Source: Topomyia yanbarensis (Eukaryota; Arthropoda; Insecta; Diptera; Culicidae). From it: 64,000 nt of DNA. The stretch is taken from assembly GCF_030247195.1 (NCBI RefSeq), contig NC_080670.1:162264080-162328079 (forward strand). The letters run 5' to 3'. A program made the translations under genes and the position numbers. Shown here one piece after another: positions 43,110 through 55,350 of this stretch. Positions within the stretch are counted from its first letter, which is position 1; each line of letters begins with the position of its first letter. Under the pieces are notes generated by a model. That model did no database searches. It saw nothing but the letters and a program-made list of their open reading frames with translations, and was not told the origin of the DNA.

Positions 43110-43710
43110 CATCAAAGGATTAAAAAAACTTTGAAAGTTTCTAGAAAATCGCTTTCAATAAAAATAGAAAATCTAAATAAAACCAAACCTTTAAAAAGAG
43201 AAAGGCGATATTTTATGTTTTAGAAAAAAATCAATTCTAAAAAAATCCAAAAATTCAAAGAATTGTAAGTATTTTCAAAAGTTCACTATTTTCTAAAATC
43301 AATAAATTATAAAACATGAAATTTTTGTGTTAAATGATACACTTTATGCTTGATCAAGTATGTTGGGTTTCGGTTTCGTCTCTGCAGAACCATGTCACCC
43401 AGTCTGGTTCCATGGTGCCGGAGAGATGAAGTCGAAACGCAAATATCATGGATTTTATTTTTTTTCCGATATTTCAGAATAATCTAAGATTTTGGATAGC
43501 TTCCACAATTTTAGGAGCTTAAAATTTAAAATTTTCGAGGGTTTACATTATTTTAGGGGCTTACAATTAAGTGGACTATGGAATCCAAAAAAGTAGAAAA
43601 AAGAAACGAAAAATTTCAGTTTTTGAACCTGGAAATCAAAAGAAATTTCAATTACATGAGTAAATATTTAGAAAAATTCATATTCAGAGAAAATTATAAG
43701 GAAAATAAAC
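43110..43710. repeat. degenerate A/T-rich quasi-satellite, block 3
   Basis: The same low-complexity DNA, interrupted near 43370-43450 by a non-repetitive piece containing 'ggtttcggtttcgtctctgc' and its partial inverse 'gagagatgaagtcgaaacgc'. Confidence 0.5.
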
Positions 43711-43718
43711 AACATGAC

Positions 43719-44013
43719 TAAGGGACCGTCCATAAATGACGTAGTAATATATAGGGAGGAAGGAGTTTTGTATTTTCTCATGTCATAGCTTTTTTAAAGG
43801 GAAATAGGGGTTGACCTGATGCCACGACAATCTTACCCGTTTCATGTAACTAACATCGTTTTTTTAATTTTTTGTGGTGACAAGAGGGGGGAGGCTTACC
43901 GTCAAGCTACGTAATTACCAGGGATATTTAGAGGCTTGTGACGAAATGCTGCGATAGGGAAGGGGTGTTAAAAATCACTCAAAAAAGCTACGTCATTTAT
44001 GAATGGTCCCTAA
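43719..44013. mobile_element. MITE with AGGGACCGTCCATAAATGAC ends
   Basis: The left end TAAGGGACCGTCCATAAATG (43719-) pairs with the complement of 43989-44013 (CATTTATGAATGGTCCCTAAG). About 295 bp, non-coding. A related shorter element lies at 51788-51975. Confidence 0.8.
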
Positions 44014-45048
44014 GAAGACAAAAATCGTCCTCTTTAATATATTTTTAAGGAAATATCTGTTCGAGGAAACACGACAAGGATCAAGGATTTCAACCCACCA
44101 TTAGTGCATGGAGTAATCCAGGAGAGGATCCATAAACACAGTCATTTATGCGCAATCCGAAGGAGCAGATAATCTTCTTCCAATTAATCACCTCCAATTG
44201 TGGTTCCACCTGCATATCAGGAATTGAATTGCAGTATAATACAAAAAAGATGGTCTATTTTTTGTATACCGTACTTAATCCAAAGTTTCTAAAAAATGGG
44301 ACGTATTGTAATGGTCATTGGAAGAATAATAAAACATTTGAGATCTTGAAATACATTTGCGTGCATTTCTCATAACTTCGCCCCCATATTAATAACCTCT
44401 TTTAAATTGACACGTTGTAACCTGGCTTCATAGTTACATTCCGTGGTTTGAGAATGGATGGTGTCTTGGTCAAAATTGAAGAATTATGGAGTGGAGCATA
44501 TTGAACGCATACCAGTTGAGCTTCGTTGTCCACGCTAGCAAGTAATTCGGCGCATTTCGTGATGTGGTCAAGGTTTTTTCCAGGTTCCAAAGGAGACATT
44601 TTCTTAAACGTTTCGAGTAGTACGATTTTCATCTGCATTTCTTTACTTCAAGGGCTTTTTTGCGTCAGTAGATACCAGACTTCGTTGACAGATGAGTGAA
44701 CATGTTTACTTCAGGCGTCCATCACACAATTTCAATCATCAATTTTTACCGTCGTGCATTTATATTAAACGGTGCTACAGTGATTTCGAACTTTTCAAGA
44801 GACCTAGTATAGATTGTAGGACTCATAAATTTCAATACAAAAACTTGTTTGAACAAGGTTTTATACCCCCAAAACATTAATTTATAATAAAAACTCATTT
44901 TTTTTAACTTTCGGCACTAAAAAATTATCTATGCTGACATTTTCCATTCATTTCTCGATTTTTTAACAGTTTTCAAAAGTAGAATTTTGATGATCAAAAT
45001 TTCGTTTCACGCGGAATAAAATGTGATTTTGAATTATCATTAGAACTA
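44014..45048. other. unassigned stretch
   Basis: No gene is recognised. Frames of 62-78 codons on both strands have no known motif. Confidence 0.3.
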
Positions 45049-46342
45049 AAGGGCCAACACGAAATTATTGCGACACCGAAAATGTCATGCCAATTTTCTT
45101 ATAATGTTTAAAATCAAACCAAAATTTTAGGGTAGTTTTATACATATATTTACTTCAAAAATCAAAAGAAAAGTTAATCGATGGAGCCTTGAGTGTAAAA
45201 TTGAACGCATTTTCGCTTGATGCCCTCCATCAAAGTCTTTACAGTGTCATCCGGTACCAGTTTCTCAGTTTTTTTCCATTTTCTTAACATGTCCTTCTCG
45301 TCTTTGACTGTCTTCTTGTCCTTCCGAAGTTCCCGCTTCATCATTGCCCAGTACTGCTCCACCGGGCGCAGCTCCGGACAGTTTGGCGGATTCATGTCCT
45401 TTAGAACAAAATGGACAGAATTGGCCTCATACCACTCCAGGACACTTTTAGAATAGTGGCATGATGCCAAATCTGGCCAAAATAGCGGAGCTTCGTCGTG
45501 CTGCTGCAAGAACGGCAAAAGGCGCTTCTCGGGGCACTCAGATTTATAGATCTCGCCATTTACTGTGCCCTTTGTCACGAAAGGTTCACTCCTCAGTCCG
45601 CAAAAGCAGATGGCCTGCCAAATGAGATATTTGGAGGCGAACTTCGACATTTTCTTCTTCTTAAATTTGTCGTCCACATAGAACTTGCTCTTGCCGGTGA
45701 AAAACTCCAACCCCGGAATTTGCTTAAAATCGGCTTTTATATACGTTTCGTCGTCCAGCACACAGCAGCCATATTTTGTCAGCATCTTCTCGTAGAGCTT
45801 CCGTGCCCGAGTTTTAGCCGTCGATTGTTGCCGCTCATCGCGGTTTGGGAAGTTCTGTACCTTGTATGTATGTAGTCCAGCTCTCTTCTTTGCATTCTGG
45901 ACGTAGCTCTGCGACATGCCGATCGTTTTAGCCAAATCACGGCTTGAGACGTTGAGATTTGCTTTAATCATCCGCTTCACCTTTCCCTAGGCCTTTTTAT
46001 TCTCCGGTCCCGGTTTTCTTCCAGCTCCTTTGCCGTGGTCCAACATCAACCGCTCCTGGAACCGCTTCAACACTCTGGAGACGGTTGAATGGTGAATGTT
46101 CAACATTTTTCCCAACTGCCGTTGCGACAGGTCAGGAAATTCCAGGTGTTTGGAAAGAATTTGTTCTCTCGACTCGCGTTGGTTCACCTCCATTTTCGTT
46201 GAATCGAAAAACACGACTTCGAGTTTGAGCATGTAAACAATACACATCAATGAGAAAATGTGCAAAATTTGGTTGATTTTTACCCAAAGGTAAAAAAGTT
46301 ATGCCCTGTTGAATGTGTCGCAATAATTTCGTGTTCGCTCTT
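45049..46342 (-). mobile_element. ITmD37E mariner-like transposon, near complete
   Basis: The 1.29-kb element is flanked by TA at 45047-45048 and 46343-46344. Its ends share the perfect inverted core CACGAAATTATTGCGACAC (45059-45077 and the complement at 46317-46335), with weaker pairing to the tips. It encodes a single transposase on the minus strand. Length, TA target and DD37E catalytic spacing match the ITmD37E family described in mosquitoes. Confidence 0.9.
45174..46193 (-). pseudogene. ITmD37E transposase with one premature stop
   Basis: The frame starts MEVNQRESREQILSKHLEFP (46193), with a helix-turn-helix pair (LSQRQLGKMLNIHHSTVSRV, then VSSRDLAKTIGMSQSYVQNA). It also carries the catalytic blocks CVLDDETYIKADF (first Asp), PLFWPDLASCHYS (second Asp) and PPNCPELRPVEQYW (Glu). 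Exactly 37 residues separate the second Asp from the Glu, which defines DD37E. The frame is open from 46193 to 45174 (339 codons) except for one TAG at about 45984-45986 in the linker between the two DNA-binding modules. Transposase cuts and pastes the element at TA sites. This copy is recently dead, or active only with readthrough. Confidence 0.88.
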
Positions 46343-46465
46343 TAGGCCGTGTTTTTGGAGAAATGTTAAACCTTTTTTCATAATTTACATGAAAAAATGT
46401 AAAATAAAAGGCAATTGTCGCTTGTCTGTAAGTAGTGGTTTGAAATTTATCATTTTCAATTCTAT

Positions 46466-46557
46466 TACACTCAGGCTTTACGCAGTTTCCATTTACGCGG
46501 ATTTTCGAATTTACGAGGTTTTCATTTGTATCCCTCGCGTAAAAAAACCTGAGTGTA
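46466..46557. mobile_element. 92-bp MITE, TACACTCAGG ends
   Basis: The left end TACACTCAGGCTTTACGC pairs with the right end GCGTAAAAAAACCTGAGTGT. The interior contains 'tttacgcggattttcgaatt'. The same terminus and interior words close the composite element at 4145-4262, so both belong to one family. Confidence 0.8.
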
Positions 46558-47400
46558 TTTAATTTATTTTGTTTCTGCCGCAGAAGAAAATAAAGAGTGT
46601 ACACATTTCAACGTTTATAACATTTAGTGTCGATGGGTCAATTGGTTGGTATTCGAGCTATGGCGGTGATAGCGATGCTGTTGGGAATCTGTGATGACCT
46701 TATCGCAGTTCCTCGATGGAAGAGTAGTTAACGCACCCAAATAGAGAGTTACTGACGAGATGAATTCGAAACACAAAAATTAAACTTAATTCCAGATTTT
46801 GAATATACTTCCGCCGAATCTTTTCCAGTAGCTGCCACGTGTGCATGCCACAAAGCTACCATTTCATGTTTGTACATGGAAACCGGTATACGGAGAGGAC
46901 AGTATTGGGAGCTCCAGGCGGGGTATTTGCTGTTATGGCGATTGATTTGTGTTTTGTGTAGAGCAGACTCCCTTTATGGTGTCAGAAGAATGTATTTTTG
47001 TTGTTGTTGTAGTAACATACCAAAGGCGTAAGCCACACTCATATTATATTTGTAGCTAACCAGGCGTCTGCAATTTATTTTTTTTAGCGTGTTTGTAATG
47101 CTGTTTTATCGATTCTACCAGAGAACAAGAAAAATGATATAATTCATTTTTTCCCGAAAACCTGAGCTGTGCTAGAAACACCTACTCGATCACAATGGTT
47201 TGCAGAAGCTACGCTACTGACATTCGCTACTGCCAATCATAATACTGTTCATGGCATAAAAAGTGGTATTGAAACCCACACTCGCCACAACCATGACCAC
47301 GAAGTTAATTGACTAATAAAATCAACGATAGTAAATGAACCGCTGATACACAGCCGCTGATAGGTAGCCAAGTCCCTGGTCTTATCAGTTGTGTCGTCTT
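46558..47400. other. unassigned stretch
   Basis: No gene recognised. Confidence 0.3.
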
Positions 47401-49400
47401 TGCGCTGAACTGTCCACGATTTGTTACCACTTACTGCAGCGCAGACTTAATGGTGTCTCCGAGGTGGGACCGAGTCCAACACACCCTTCACGTATACAGC
47501 TAACTAAACAGTAAAGTAAAATCGCTAATGAATGCCGCAAACCCAGGATCGCAAATTTTCGGAACAAACTTGTCCACGTCAGGGCCTCGGACCTTGCCCG
47601 CGCTGAACAAACTTGCACAGACAGGTGACAGGCCCTCGAGAATGTGCTAACTTTATCAAAATGGGCAACACTCACGATGCAAAGCTGCGCAGTTTCTTTT
47701 CCTACTTCGTGCTCGAATGTCATGCAGACCGTGTGTGTATGCGTGCGCGCGGTCGGAGGATAGCAAGCGCGGTTGTGACAGTAGGCTACAGGCGGGGAAA
47801 TTCTTGTTACCGAAAAGAACAGTTAATCCGCCTTCTCTCGGTTGCTTCTTTACCTGGTTCTGGGCACTGAACCAGTACCCGTATCGTGAACCTCATAGCC
47901 GCACAGTCATATTTCAACCTGTTTGATCCTGTGGTTCCCGGTTTTGCCACCGCGGTTGGAGCTATTAAATTTACGTTTAATCACGATCGTCAAGGTCGTT
48001 CGCCTTTTGGACTTTTTTCCCCTGGGCGACTGTGGATTTATTTGAAAGGAGCCTCCCATCCAAGGTCGTTATACAAAGCGAAAGGAAACGGGGGAGAAAA
48101 GGAATGGCAGGTATAATGAAAAGAATCAAAGAAAAAAAAACGGCCAAGGGGGATTAGTTCTGCCATTTCTTTTTTTTTTGCTCACCCTTCCCGGTTCTCG
48201 TTACGTACGTTTCATCGATTTCTGCATGCAGCAAATGCAGAAACTTGCCGTCCTAAAGTTTCCGTGCTCGTCAGAGCGAAACAAGAAACTGACCAGCAAG
48301 TGTAGGAAGAAAGCAAAGTGAAGTCGAGAATCAAGCCAAAACACCAACAACAACTCCGCGACTGGCGGTTGTTTCGTTTCGTTTGGTTCTTTCCAGCCAG
48401 CGAACCAATTCTTCCAAGGTCATTTAAACATTTGCGACGACCTTCGGCAACCCCTTCCTCCCACGGCATCTGCTGCGACGATTCGTAACAAAATCATACC
48501 TAAATACAGCGCGCACTGTATCAAAACCCGCTGGTGTACAACAACACGCAACACGAGTACCTACCAATTCGAGCAGACCACGAGATGTAAAGGTACACAA
48601 CGAACACACAAGGGAACACGAAAATTCCTTTTTTGGACGGGGACGAACCGAAGAATTGAAGATGCTGAGCAAACTATTCAATTGATTGTGTTTTCGCGGG
48701 TGTGCTGCCCCGATTCTCCCATCATCTTGTGTCGCTTGTGTTTGTTGTATCTGCTGTAACCCTCTCAACAGTCACACACGCAGCCGTTCTGTTCTGTTCG
48801 GTTCGTTTCGAGTCAAATTAGATGATGCGCGGCGTAACCAACCGACCGTTGGCTGACTGGAACGATCAACGACGGCGGCGCGCGGTCGGTGGGTACGACG
48901 ATCTTGCCGAAAGCCTTGAATCGCTTCAAAGCGTAGCATGGCGGGCGGGGAGAGCCCCTTAGTGTATGTTTGTGAAGCCACGCGGATCGCAACGGTCATT
49001 TTTTTGCAAACAGGGCGAGAACCGTCGCTCGCGGTCGGAAGAGAAACACGGTAAACGCGTGTATGGGGTCACGAAAAAAAGACGAGCTTCGACAAGCGGG
49101 AACGGCGAAAAGTTCGTTACGGGGTTTGACTTTCCTGGGAATGATGGCATAATGATGATGTAATACGTCGCGAATGTGTGTAAAGATTGACAATTCGAGT
49201 TTATTTTCAAAATTGCCAACCTCAACGAACTTTTCGAGAATCATAGAATGAACTTGACATCTGATGCTTGATAGCGGCTGAGCGAGTGTGTGTGTGTGTG
49301 GCGACAGAGCTGTCGTGAGATTTTCGCTTTGTCTCGGTTCGATGATTATTTGGGTGCGAGTTTCGTCGATTATGATCATCAGTCGGAATCATTATTAGTT
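47401..49400. other. GC/CpG-richer island, possible promoter or untranslated exon
   Basis: Over about 2 kb, GC and CpG content rise clearly above neighbours, with many leader-like features (CAACAACAACTCCGCG, GT runs at about 49288-49300). Frames on both strands are short, overlapping and motif-free, so no protein is called. It could hold an alternative promoter or leader exon of the gene at 24902, or the start of a minus-strand gene, or a regulatory element inside the intron. Confidence 0.35.
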
Positions 49401-50829
49401 TTGTTCTTTTTGTTTGGAGTGGAACTCATCTTTATTTAATGCGGCGGCGGTTAGAACTGGAAATGAAAAAAATGAGTTTTGTTCACGATGGGCAGGTTTT
49501 TTTGTCGGAATATGAAGATTGAAGAACATCCGGTAATAGAGATCGGTTGATATCGGGAAAAGCTGACAGAGACGATTATGCGAGAAGAGATATATGTGAA
49601 TGGACTAGGGATTCTTTCTTGGAAGGATACGGATGGAATGTGTTTCGGTTTTCAACCTATTAATAAGCATGACGGACTGTGTTTGTCAGTTTGTGTGTAA
49701 ACGACAGCATTAGTTTTGTTATGATAACCGATCTAGGTGATGGGCTCTGTACCTGGAAGGTTATTTCAGTTATCATTCTTTGGACGAGCTCATCTCGCAT
49801 GTTGGTACTAAATCTCATGATTCTCTTTGTTCACAGTTTTACACTTATTCTTTAAAATCTTTAAAATGCCCTTGACAATGGAACTCTAATCGGTAGTTTG
49901 TCAACACCACATGATTTTCACCACCTGTTCGTCTTCCGTCCATAGTCATCACAAATGTATTTTTTGTCCATAAAAATTTAACTGGACTTGATACAAATAT
50001 GTGCAACGCTATCACTGTAGATTAAAAATTGAGACGTTTGGAAACATTAACTGGAAGCGCTTCTATTTAGTGTTCGTCTCAGAAATTTTTACAATTACTC
50101 GTAGTTTGGTATTTCTCCGGATAATAATAATTCTTGGATTTTAATTCTACTGAAATTCATCTATTTTATTATTTCACTGTATTGCTATAGAAGCTTTTCA
50201 TGCACACAAAACCGACTTCACTTTTTTTCTATTTCCACGAAAATTAACAAAAAATGAAAAACAAACAAGATAAAAAAATAAAATTTTGCTAATTGGCAAA
50301 ACTATCAAAAATACAATGGAACAACAAAACTTCCCAACTTGGAGAAAAGAGATATAGGTTCTTGTTTTTCATATACACAAAACAATCTTTCTGCATTCAG
50401 CACACAGAAAAAAATCAGCAGCGGGGTCAAACTATTTTCAATAAATACACTAAGATGTATTTATACACGGCTGTTTTAAACGCTTTTTTATGATTTCTTC
50501 CGTTTAATTTCACTATTTATGAAAAATGCAAAAATGCACTCTTATATCGCAGATACGTATTTCGGCTACGACTTGCAGCCTTCATCAGTTTTTGATGATC
50601 ATTGACGAGCTCGATAACTCAAAAATTACCTAACGAATTGACTTCATTTTTTATGAGAAAGCACAATATGTGTAGTCTGTCGATGAACCACAAAAAACTC
50701 AATGAAAAATTGAATTTGTGGCTCTGCTTGACTGAAAATAGTTTTTTTTTCGTACACAATAAATATATAAATAAGCCTTAATATTACAAAAGTAGACGCC
50801 CCCTTAATGTGAAAAAGACAGATGTTGAA
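49401..50829. other. unassigned stretch
   Basis: AT-rich, no gene recognised. Near 50550-50600 'tatttcggctacgacttgca' and 'gccttcatcagtttttga' look like the end of a dispersed repeat. Confidence 0.3.
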
Positions 50830-51250
50830 GATTCTTTTTGGCCAACAACTCAAGAAGATAGTTGTTTTCGGAATGGACTTGACAAGTAGATGCCAAATAT
50901 CGATGTCTGACGCTGTTTTGAAAACCAGCATGGCGTCCTTTGAACCAATTAGTTGCTCTTCAACCCAAACAATGTAGGTGTTTTTGGAATAGGCTTGATG
51001 AGTAGACGTCATAAGATATTTTAAAATGCAAGATAACGTCTTCGGGTTTATCAAGATTCTCTATAACCACTACAATGCGGAAAACTTTGGAATAGCGGTG
51101 ATAATTAGATGCTGGATGTGAATTCCAGAAGCCATTTAATAATCCTGCATGGCAACTTCCGGTGTAGTGAAAGTCTCTTTAACCTTAATAACATGTATTT
51201 TCGATAAGAGCTTATTCGGAAGTCGCCGTCTTGGATGTTAAATGGCGTCA
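50830..51250 (-). repeat. diverged copies of the 116-bp repeat family
   Basis: At least three units in reverse orientation are visible: 'gttttcggaatggacttgac' at about 50870, 'gtttttggaataggcttgat' at about 50983 and 'actttggaatagcggtgata' at about 51082. This spacing of about 100-115 bp is close to the 116-bp period at 3226-3850. More decayed than that array. Confidence 0.6.
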
Positions 51251-51787
51251 AGCTTTCACCTCTGCATAGTAAGGTTTCAAGTTTTTACAGTAATATATAA
51301 GGAAAACCGCAAATACGAACACTAAATTCAATAAAAAAAAATTTACAGCAACTCTGCATACCTCAAAATTTATGGTCATGTACTTTTTTTATAACGAACA
51401 GCTTTGTAAAGTTGCATATTGATTGAAAGTTCCACAACAAAGTTATTTAACTTGGAAGGCCAACCGATTTTTTGAAAACTTTTTCCTCCAAGCATATTCG
51501 AGAAAGAGAGACAACATTTTACTTTATAATAGAATATCTTTTACTGCAAAGCAATTTGCAGTCTTCGGCGATCTACATTTAATCTTAACTTGCAGATTTT
51601 GGGATGCACAAGATGTTACTGGCATTTTTATTAAATTTCATACTGGCTTCTCCAATCATCCGGTCATCACATCACATGATTTGGTATTCTTAGTATGCAT
51701 TACAAATATAAAGGTGTGACACAAGGTGCTAAAATCCTGTCAATCCTATTTTTCATTGGAGTGTCTGCTCTAAAGATGTCACCAAGC

Positions 51788-51975
51788 GGCCGTTCATAAA
51801 TGATGTCGCGTATTGGAAGAGTGTGACGTAATATAAATTACCGAGATAGAAACTAAAAATAAATTTGAGACGTACTAGTGGAGCGGGTAATAAAACCAAC
51901 ATCAATTTTCAATATGCTTCCAGGGGAAGTATATTTTAGAGTATTTTTTACGCTAGACATTGTTTATGAATGGCC
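51788..51975. mobile_element. small MITE related to 43719-44013
   Basis: The left end GGCCGTTCATAAATGATGT pairs with the complement of ACATTGTTTATGAATGGCC at the right. The family resemblance to the GGGACCGTCCATAAATGAC element is in the terminal 20 bp only. Non-coding. Confidence 0.65.
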
Positions 51976-52089
51976 CTCAAACAAACAATATCCCATAACG
52001 AATATCACGTAATATCGAAGACAGAGTAGTGGGATTAAGGCCAAGTTCCCTCCGGTTCGTGCAAAACTGAGAAGCTACATCAATTTAGG

Positions 52090-52380
52090 CACAGAGAACA
52101 GACGTCCAGCTCAAGCGTGAAAGTGGAGTAAAAAATGGACGGCATACTGAAAATTAACTGTGATGTTACCATCAGAGGGTGTTCTGTTGTTATTTGGTTT
52201 AATGCGTGAGTTTTACTGAATTGACAGTGGACCACAGAATTGATGTCCAAGTGACCGTCATAATTATGTATAGAGGGATATACCAGTATGGTGTTCTAGT
52301 GTTCTAGCAGATATTTTTCAAATGACAAAAATAGTATTTTAAACTTGTTTTATCGGTCCTGGATATCTGTTCTCTGTGGC
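52090..52380. mobile_element. 291-bp MITE with CACAGAGAACAGA ends
   Basis: The left end GCACAGAGAACAGACGTCC (52090-52108) pairs with the right end GGATATCTGTTCTCTGTGGC (52361-52380), three mismatches. The ends look hAT-like, but no clean 8-bp target duplication is seen. Non-coding interior. Confidence 0.6.
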
Positions 52381-52859
52381 TTAGTTATTATTATATTAAA
52401 ATTTTAAATTATCTCTGATTATCAAACAAAACAATCAACAATACATACTAGAACAGGAATAATAACTGGCTGAATAGTTGCAGGGAAATTACTATTTGTG
52501 GACATTACGATTACCAGCGCTCTCTGATTTACCTAATAGTCGATTGATCCGCTTCAAACCTAGGGAACCCAAGAGGAGATCAGGAAGAAAGCAAAAGCGG
52601 AATCAATGTGAAGTTTTAATTGCGTCACTGACGACTCAGCACGCGTTGTTAGGAGCATGATGCATTGCACTAGACAAAAAAGAGGACTTGACGTTACACA
52701 CTTCGAGACAAACAGGCGCAAAATTTAGTCCTCCGCCAGAGGACCGGTTTTTTCTTGACAGATAGTCGCCACTTCGTCCGATTTTGCAAATTTTGTCTCG
52801 CTGGACAGGCCTAGATCCCCTAAGCTATAAGCTGCAGTCCTATCAGCCCGAAAACCCAG

Positions 52860-53500
52860 TTTAATAAGAAAACATGTAAAATAAAATAAAAAGACCCAAA
52901 CCTAATTAGCAAAAATAACAAAATATAAAAAAATAAATAAAACAGAAAAAACAAAGCTAATAAAGAATGGCAACGTTATAAACTGGACAACAACTAAACT
53001 AAAAAAAACAGCAAACGGCAGAAAAATACTAAAATTGCATAAATATCTGAATCAACGAAAAGAAAATTACTAGCCGCATAGCAAAAATATAACAAAAGTA
53101 GTAAAAACAGCAAGAAAGAAAATAGTGGAAGTAGCAAAGAACAAATTAATCAAACTAACAAAAATGTAGAAATTTTATAATGCATCATAAATTGCCAAAT
53201 AATAAAAATAAATGCAAAATAACATTAATATTGGAAATTGTCACAACTGCGAAGATGAAAAATAAGAAAAAGACACAAATAAACAAAAACTAGTAGAATA
53301 ACAAGCTAATCCAAAATAAATAGCTTAATAGGAATAGAGCGAACAGAAAAATAGTAAAAATATAAAAATAATTGAAATAATAATAACGGTAAGGCAACTT
53401 CAATAGAAAAACTAGAAAAAATATTCCTTATGGCTAATTTCTAAACAAATAGCTTTAAGTGATAAAAAGGGCTCAATAATAAAATAGTACAAACAAACTA
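52860..53500. repeat. A-rich low-complexity block
   Basis: About 640 bp of irregular A-rich words ('aaaataaaaa', 'aacaaaaat', 'agaaaaatag'). No frame of note and no fixed period. Confidence 0.6.
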
Positions 53501-54052
53501 TAAACAACTAAATTAGGTATGATCATTTTTGAGTTAGATGTAATTCGACGTGTGTTTGGATGCATTTTTCACCGACCTTGAAACCCACTTGACCCAAGGC
53601 TAACTTTTGAAAAGGATGTATTTTTTATCACGTTTTTTTTTTTCAAAAGTTGTAACTCGTTTAAGAAAAAGGAAAATGCAGTGATGACTCGATTTAATCA
53701 GCTCTGCTTTTTGTCTGCTTTTCGACCCTATTTTGCCAGCCTCATATGAAAATTAGTTTGATGCGCTTCATTTTTTTCTTATATTGAAGATGGAAAATAT
53801 TCAAAAATTTAAATATTTTTTGTATTTTGCACCGGAAGACCCCCTTAAGGCTATATATAGGGATTAAAGAAATATATTTCAACAGCTTCAGTTTATTTAA
53901 ATGTTTTAAAAAATATGTCCCGGGGATGATAATATAAAATATGCAATGAAAAAATTGCGTGAATTTTGCAGGAAATAAAAAATTAAAATATTTTGGCAAA
54001 TTGCACCATAGCACAACCATCACTGCTCAACCGATTGCCGTAAAAATTTATG
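53501..54052. other. unassigned, repeat-like
   Basis: Contains 'caccggaagacccccttaag' and 'gcaaattgcacca' motifs that look like dispersed repeat sequence, but its borders could not be set. No coding. Confidence 0.3.
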
Positions 54053-54066
54053 CATAGAGAGCATTT

Positions 54067-54233
54067 TTTTTATTTTTATTTCGATTATAGAGGTTTAAAC
54101 CTTAAGGTCATTCGCCTCTTCAGGTTAGAAAAATCTCTTATGAAAAATGTCTAACCCTATTTGCGGGGTCGGGACTTGAACCCAGGTGCGCTGCATACAA
54201 GGCAATCAATTTACCAACTACGCTACGCGCACC
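54067..54233 (-). mobile_element. tRNA-derived SINE with 14-bp target duplication
   Basis: Read on the minus strand, it begins with a tRNA-like head carrying an A box (TAGCGTAGTTGGTA, 54212-54225) and a B box (GGGTTCAAGTCCC, 54171-54183). A body follows (AGGCGAATGACCTTAAGG, CTCTATAATCG), ending in an A-rich tail at 54067. It is flanked by perfect direct repeats CATAGAGAGCATTT (54053-54066 and 54234-54247), the hallmark of LINE-mediated insertion. A and B boxes would recruit RNA polymerase III. Confidence 0.9.
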
Positions 54234-54469
54234 CATAGAGAGCATTTGTTATGGATTGTGTTTGTGTGCTATTGGTTGAGGATTATCTGCCCGCCAGATG
54301 GCGCTTCGGAACAAATTGTGTTTTTCTTCTATTTCGTTGAAAATCGCAGCAACCCGCGATGGGTACTAGCTAATTTCTCATCAAAAAGGAAAATTTTATT
54401 TTAAGCATATTTGTCATTTACCTTTATTACCTACATCTAGAAAAAAAGCAATACAATATATTTGTAATT

Positions 54470-55260
54470 GTGGACTTCCTCAAGGTAGTATCATAGATTA
54501 GCGCTACTATTTTCATTGTACGTGAATGATGCGGTCTTCGTCCTAATGCATGGAGGGAAACTGTTTTTTTGTCGATGACTTGAAAATATTTCTTGTCATA
54601 AGAAATGAAGCCGATTGCCGTGAGCTACAATGTCTAATTGATACATTTTACTACTGGTTCACAAAGAAACATATTGAGCGTGTCTGCTGCGAAATGTTTT
54701 GTCATCAGTTTTCATCGTACAAGGGACATGTTTAATATTAACTACAATATTGTAGAATTCAGCTGCAACGCGTTGACCACGTAAAGGATTTAGGCGTTAT
54801 TTTCGGCGAAAGACTAACTTATACCAACCACTTATCAGCGATTATTGCTAAAGCAAATCGACTGGTGGGTTTCATATTCAAAATTTACAGTGAAATCCGA
54901 GATCCTTCGTATTTTACGGCTTTATGTTGCTCTCTGGTGCGCTCGAAGTTGCAATTTGCAATCGTCTGATGTCCTTATGCTCTACGCCAATCGCCTTGGA
55001 ATGATTCGTTGAACCTGCCACCGTATGAGGAGCGTTGTCGGTTATTATGATTTCATAATTTGCGAGAACGTATAAACACTTTGCAGGCTATTTTCACATT
55101 TAAGTTCATGTTGGCTGAGTACGATATACCCGATGTCTTTGGACAAATCTATCTCTACGCCCCAACCCGAGTTCTTCAATGCTTGAGTCTCGTCGACGCA
55201 CATCTACACCCGCGATCTCGCAAGCACGAAGACAACAAAAGAACATTTTACCATTTATAA
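54470..55260 (+). pseudogene. Jockey-type reverse transcriptase, 3' half
   Basis: In several frames the sequence reads GLPQGS, FVDDLKIFLVIRNEADCREL (the catalytic ADDLKI block, Ala replaced by Val), DHVKDLGVIFGERLTYTNHL, SAIIAKANRLVGFIFKIYSE and DPSYFTALCCSLVRSKLQFA. These lead to the C-terminal RERINTLQAIFTFKFMLAEY and DIPDVFGQIYLYAPTRVLQ, characteristic of the Jockey clade end. There are at least four frame changes or stops, so it is inactive. Confidence 0.75.
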
Positions 55261-55350
55261 ACTCATAAACGCGATCTGAAGCGCGGAGCTACAGACACAT
55301 GTGTTCTTGTGATTAAGAATCGGTCCGAAAGTCCCTGCTGTCGGCCCTAA

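Noticed and set aside
54160..54233. Functional tRNA gene
   Set aside because: A and B boxes are present but the sequence continues into a SINE body and A-rich tail, and a target duplication brackets the whole; it is a tRNA-derived retroposon.
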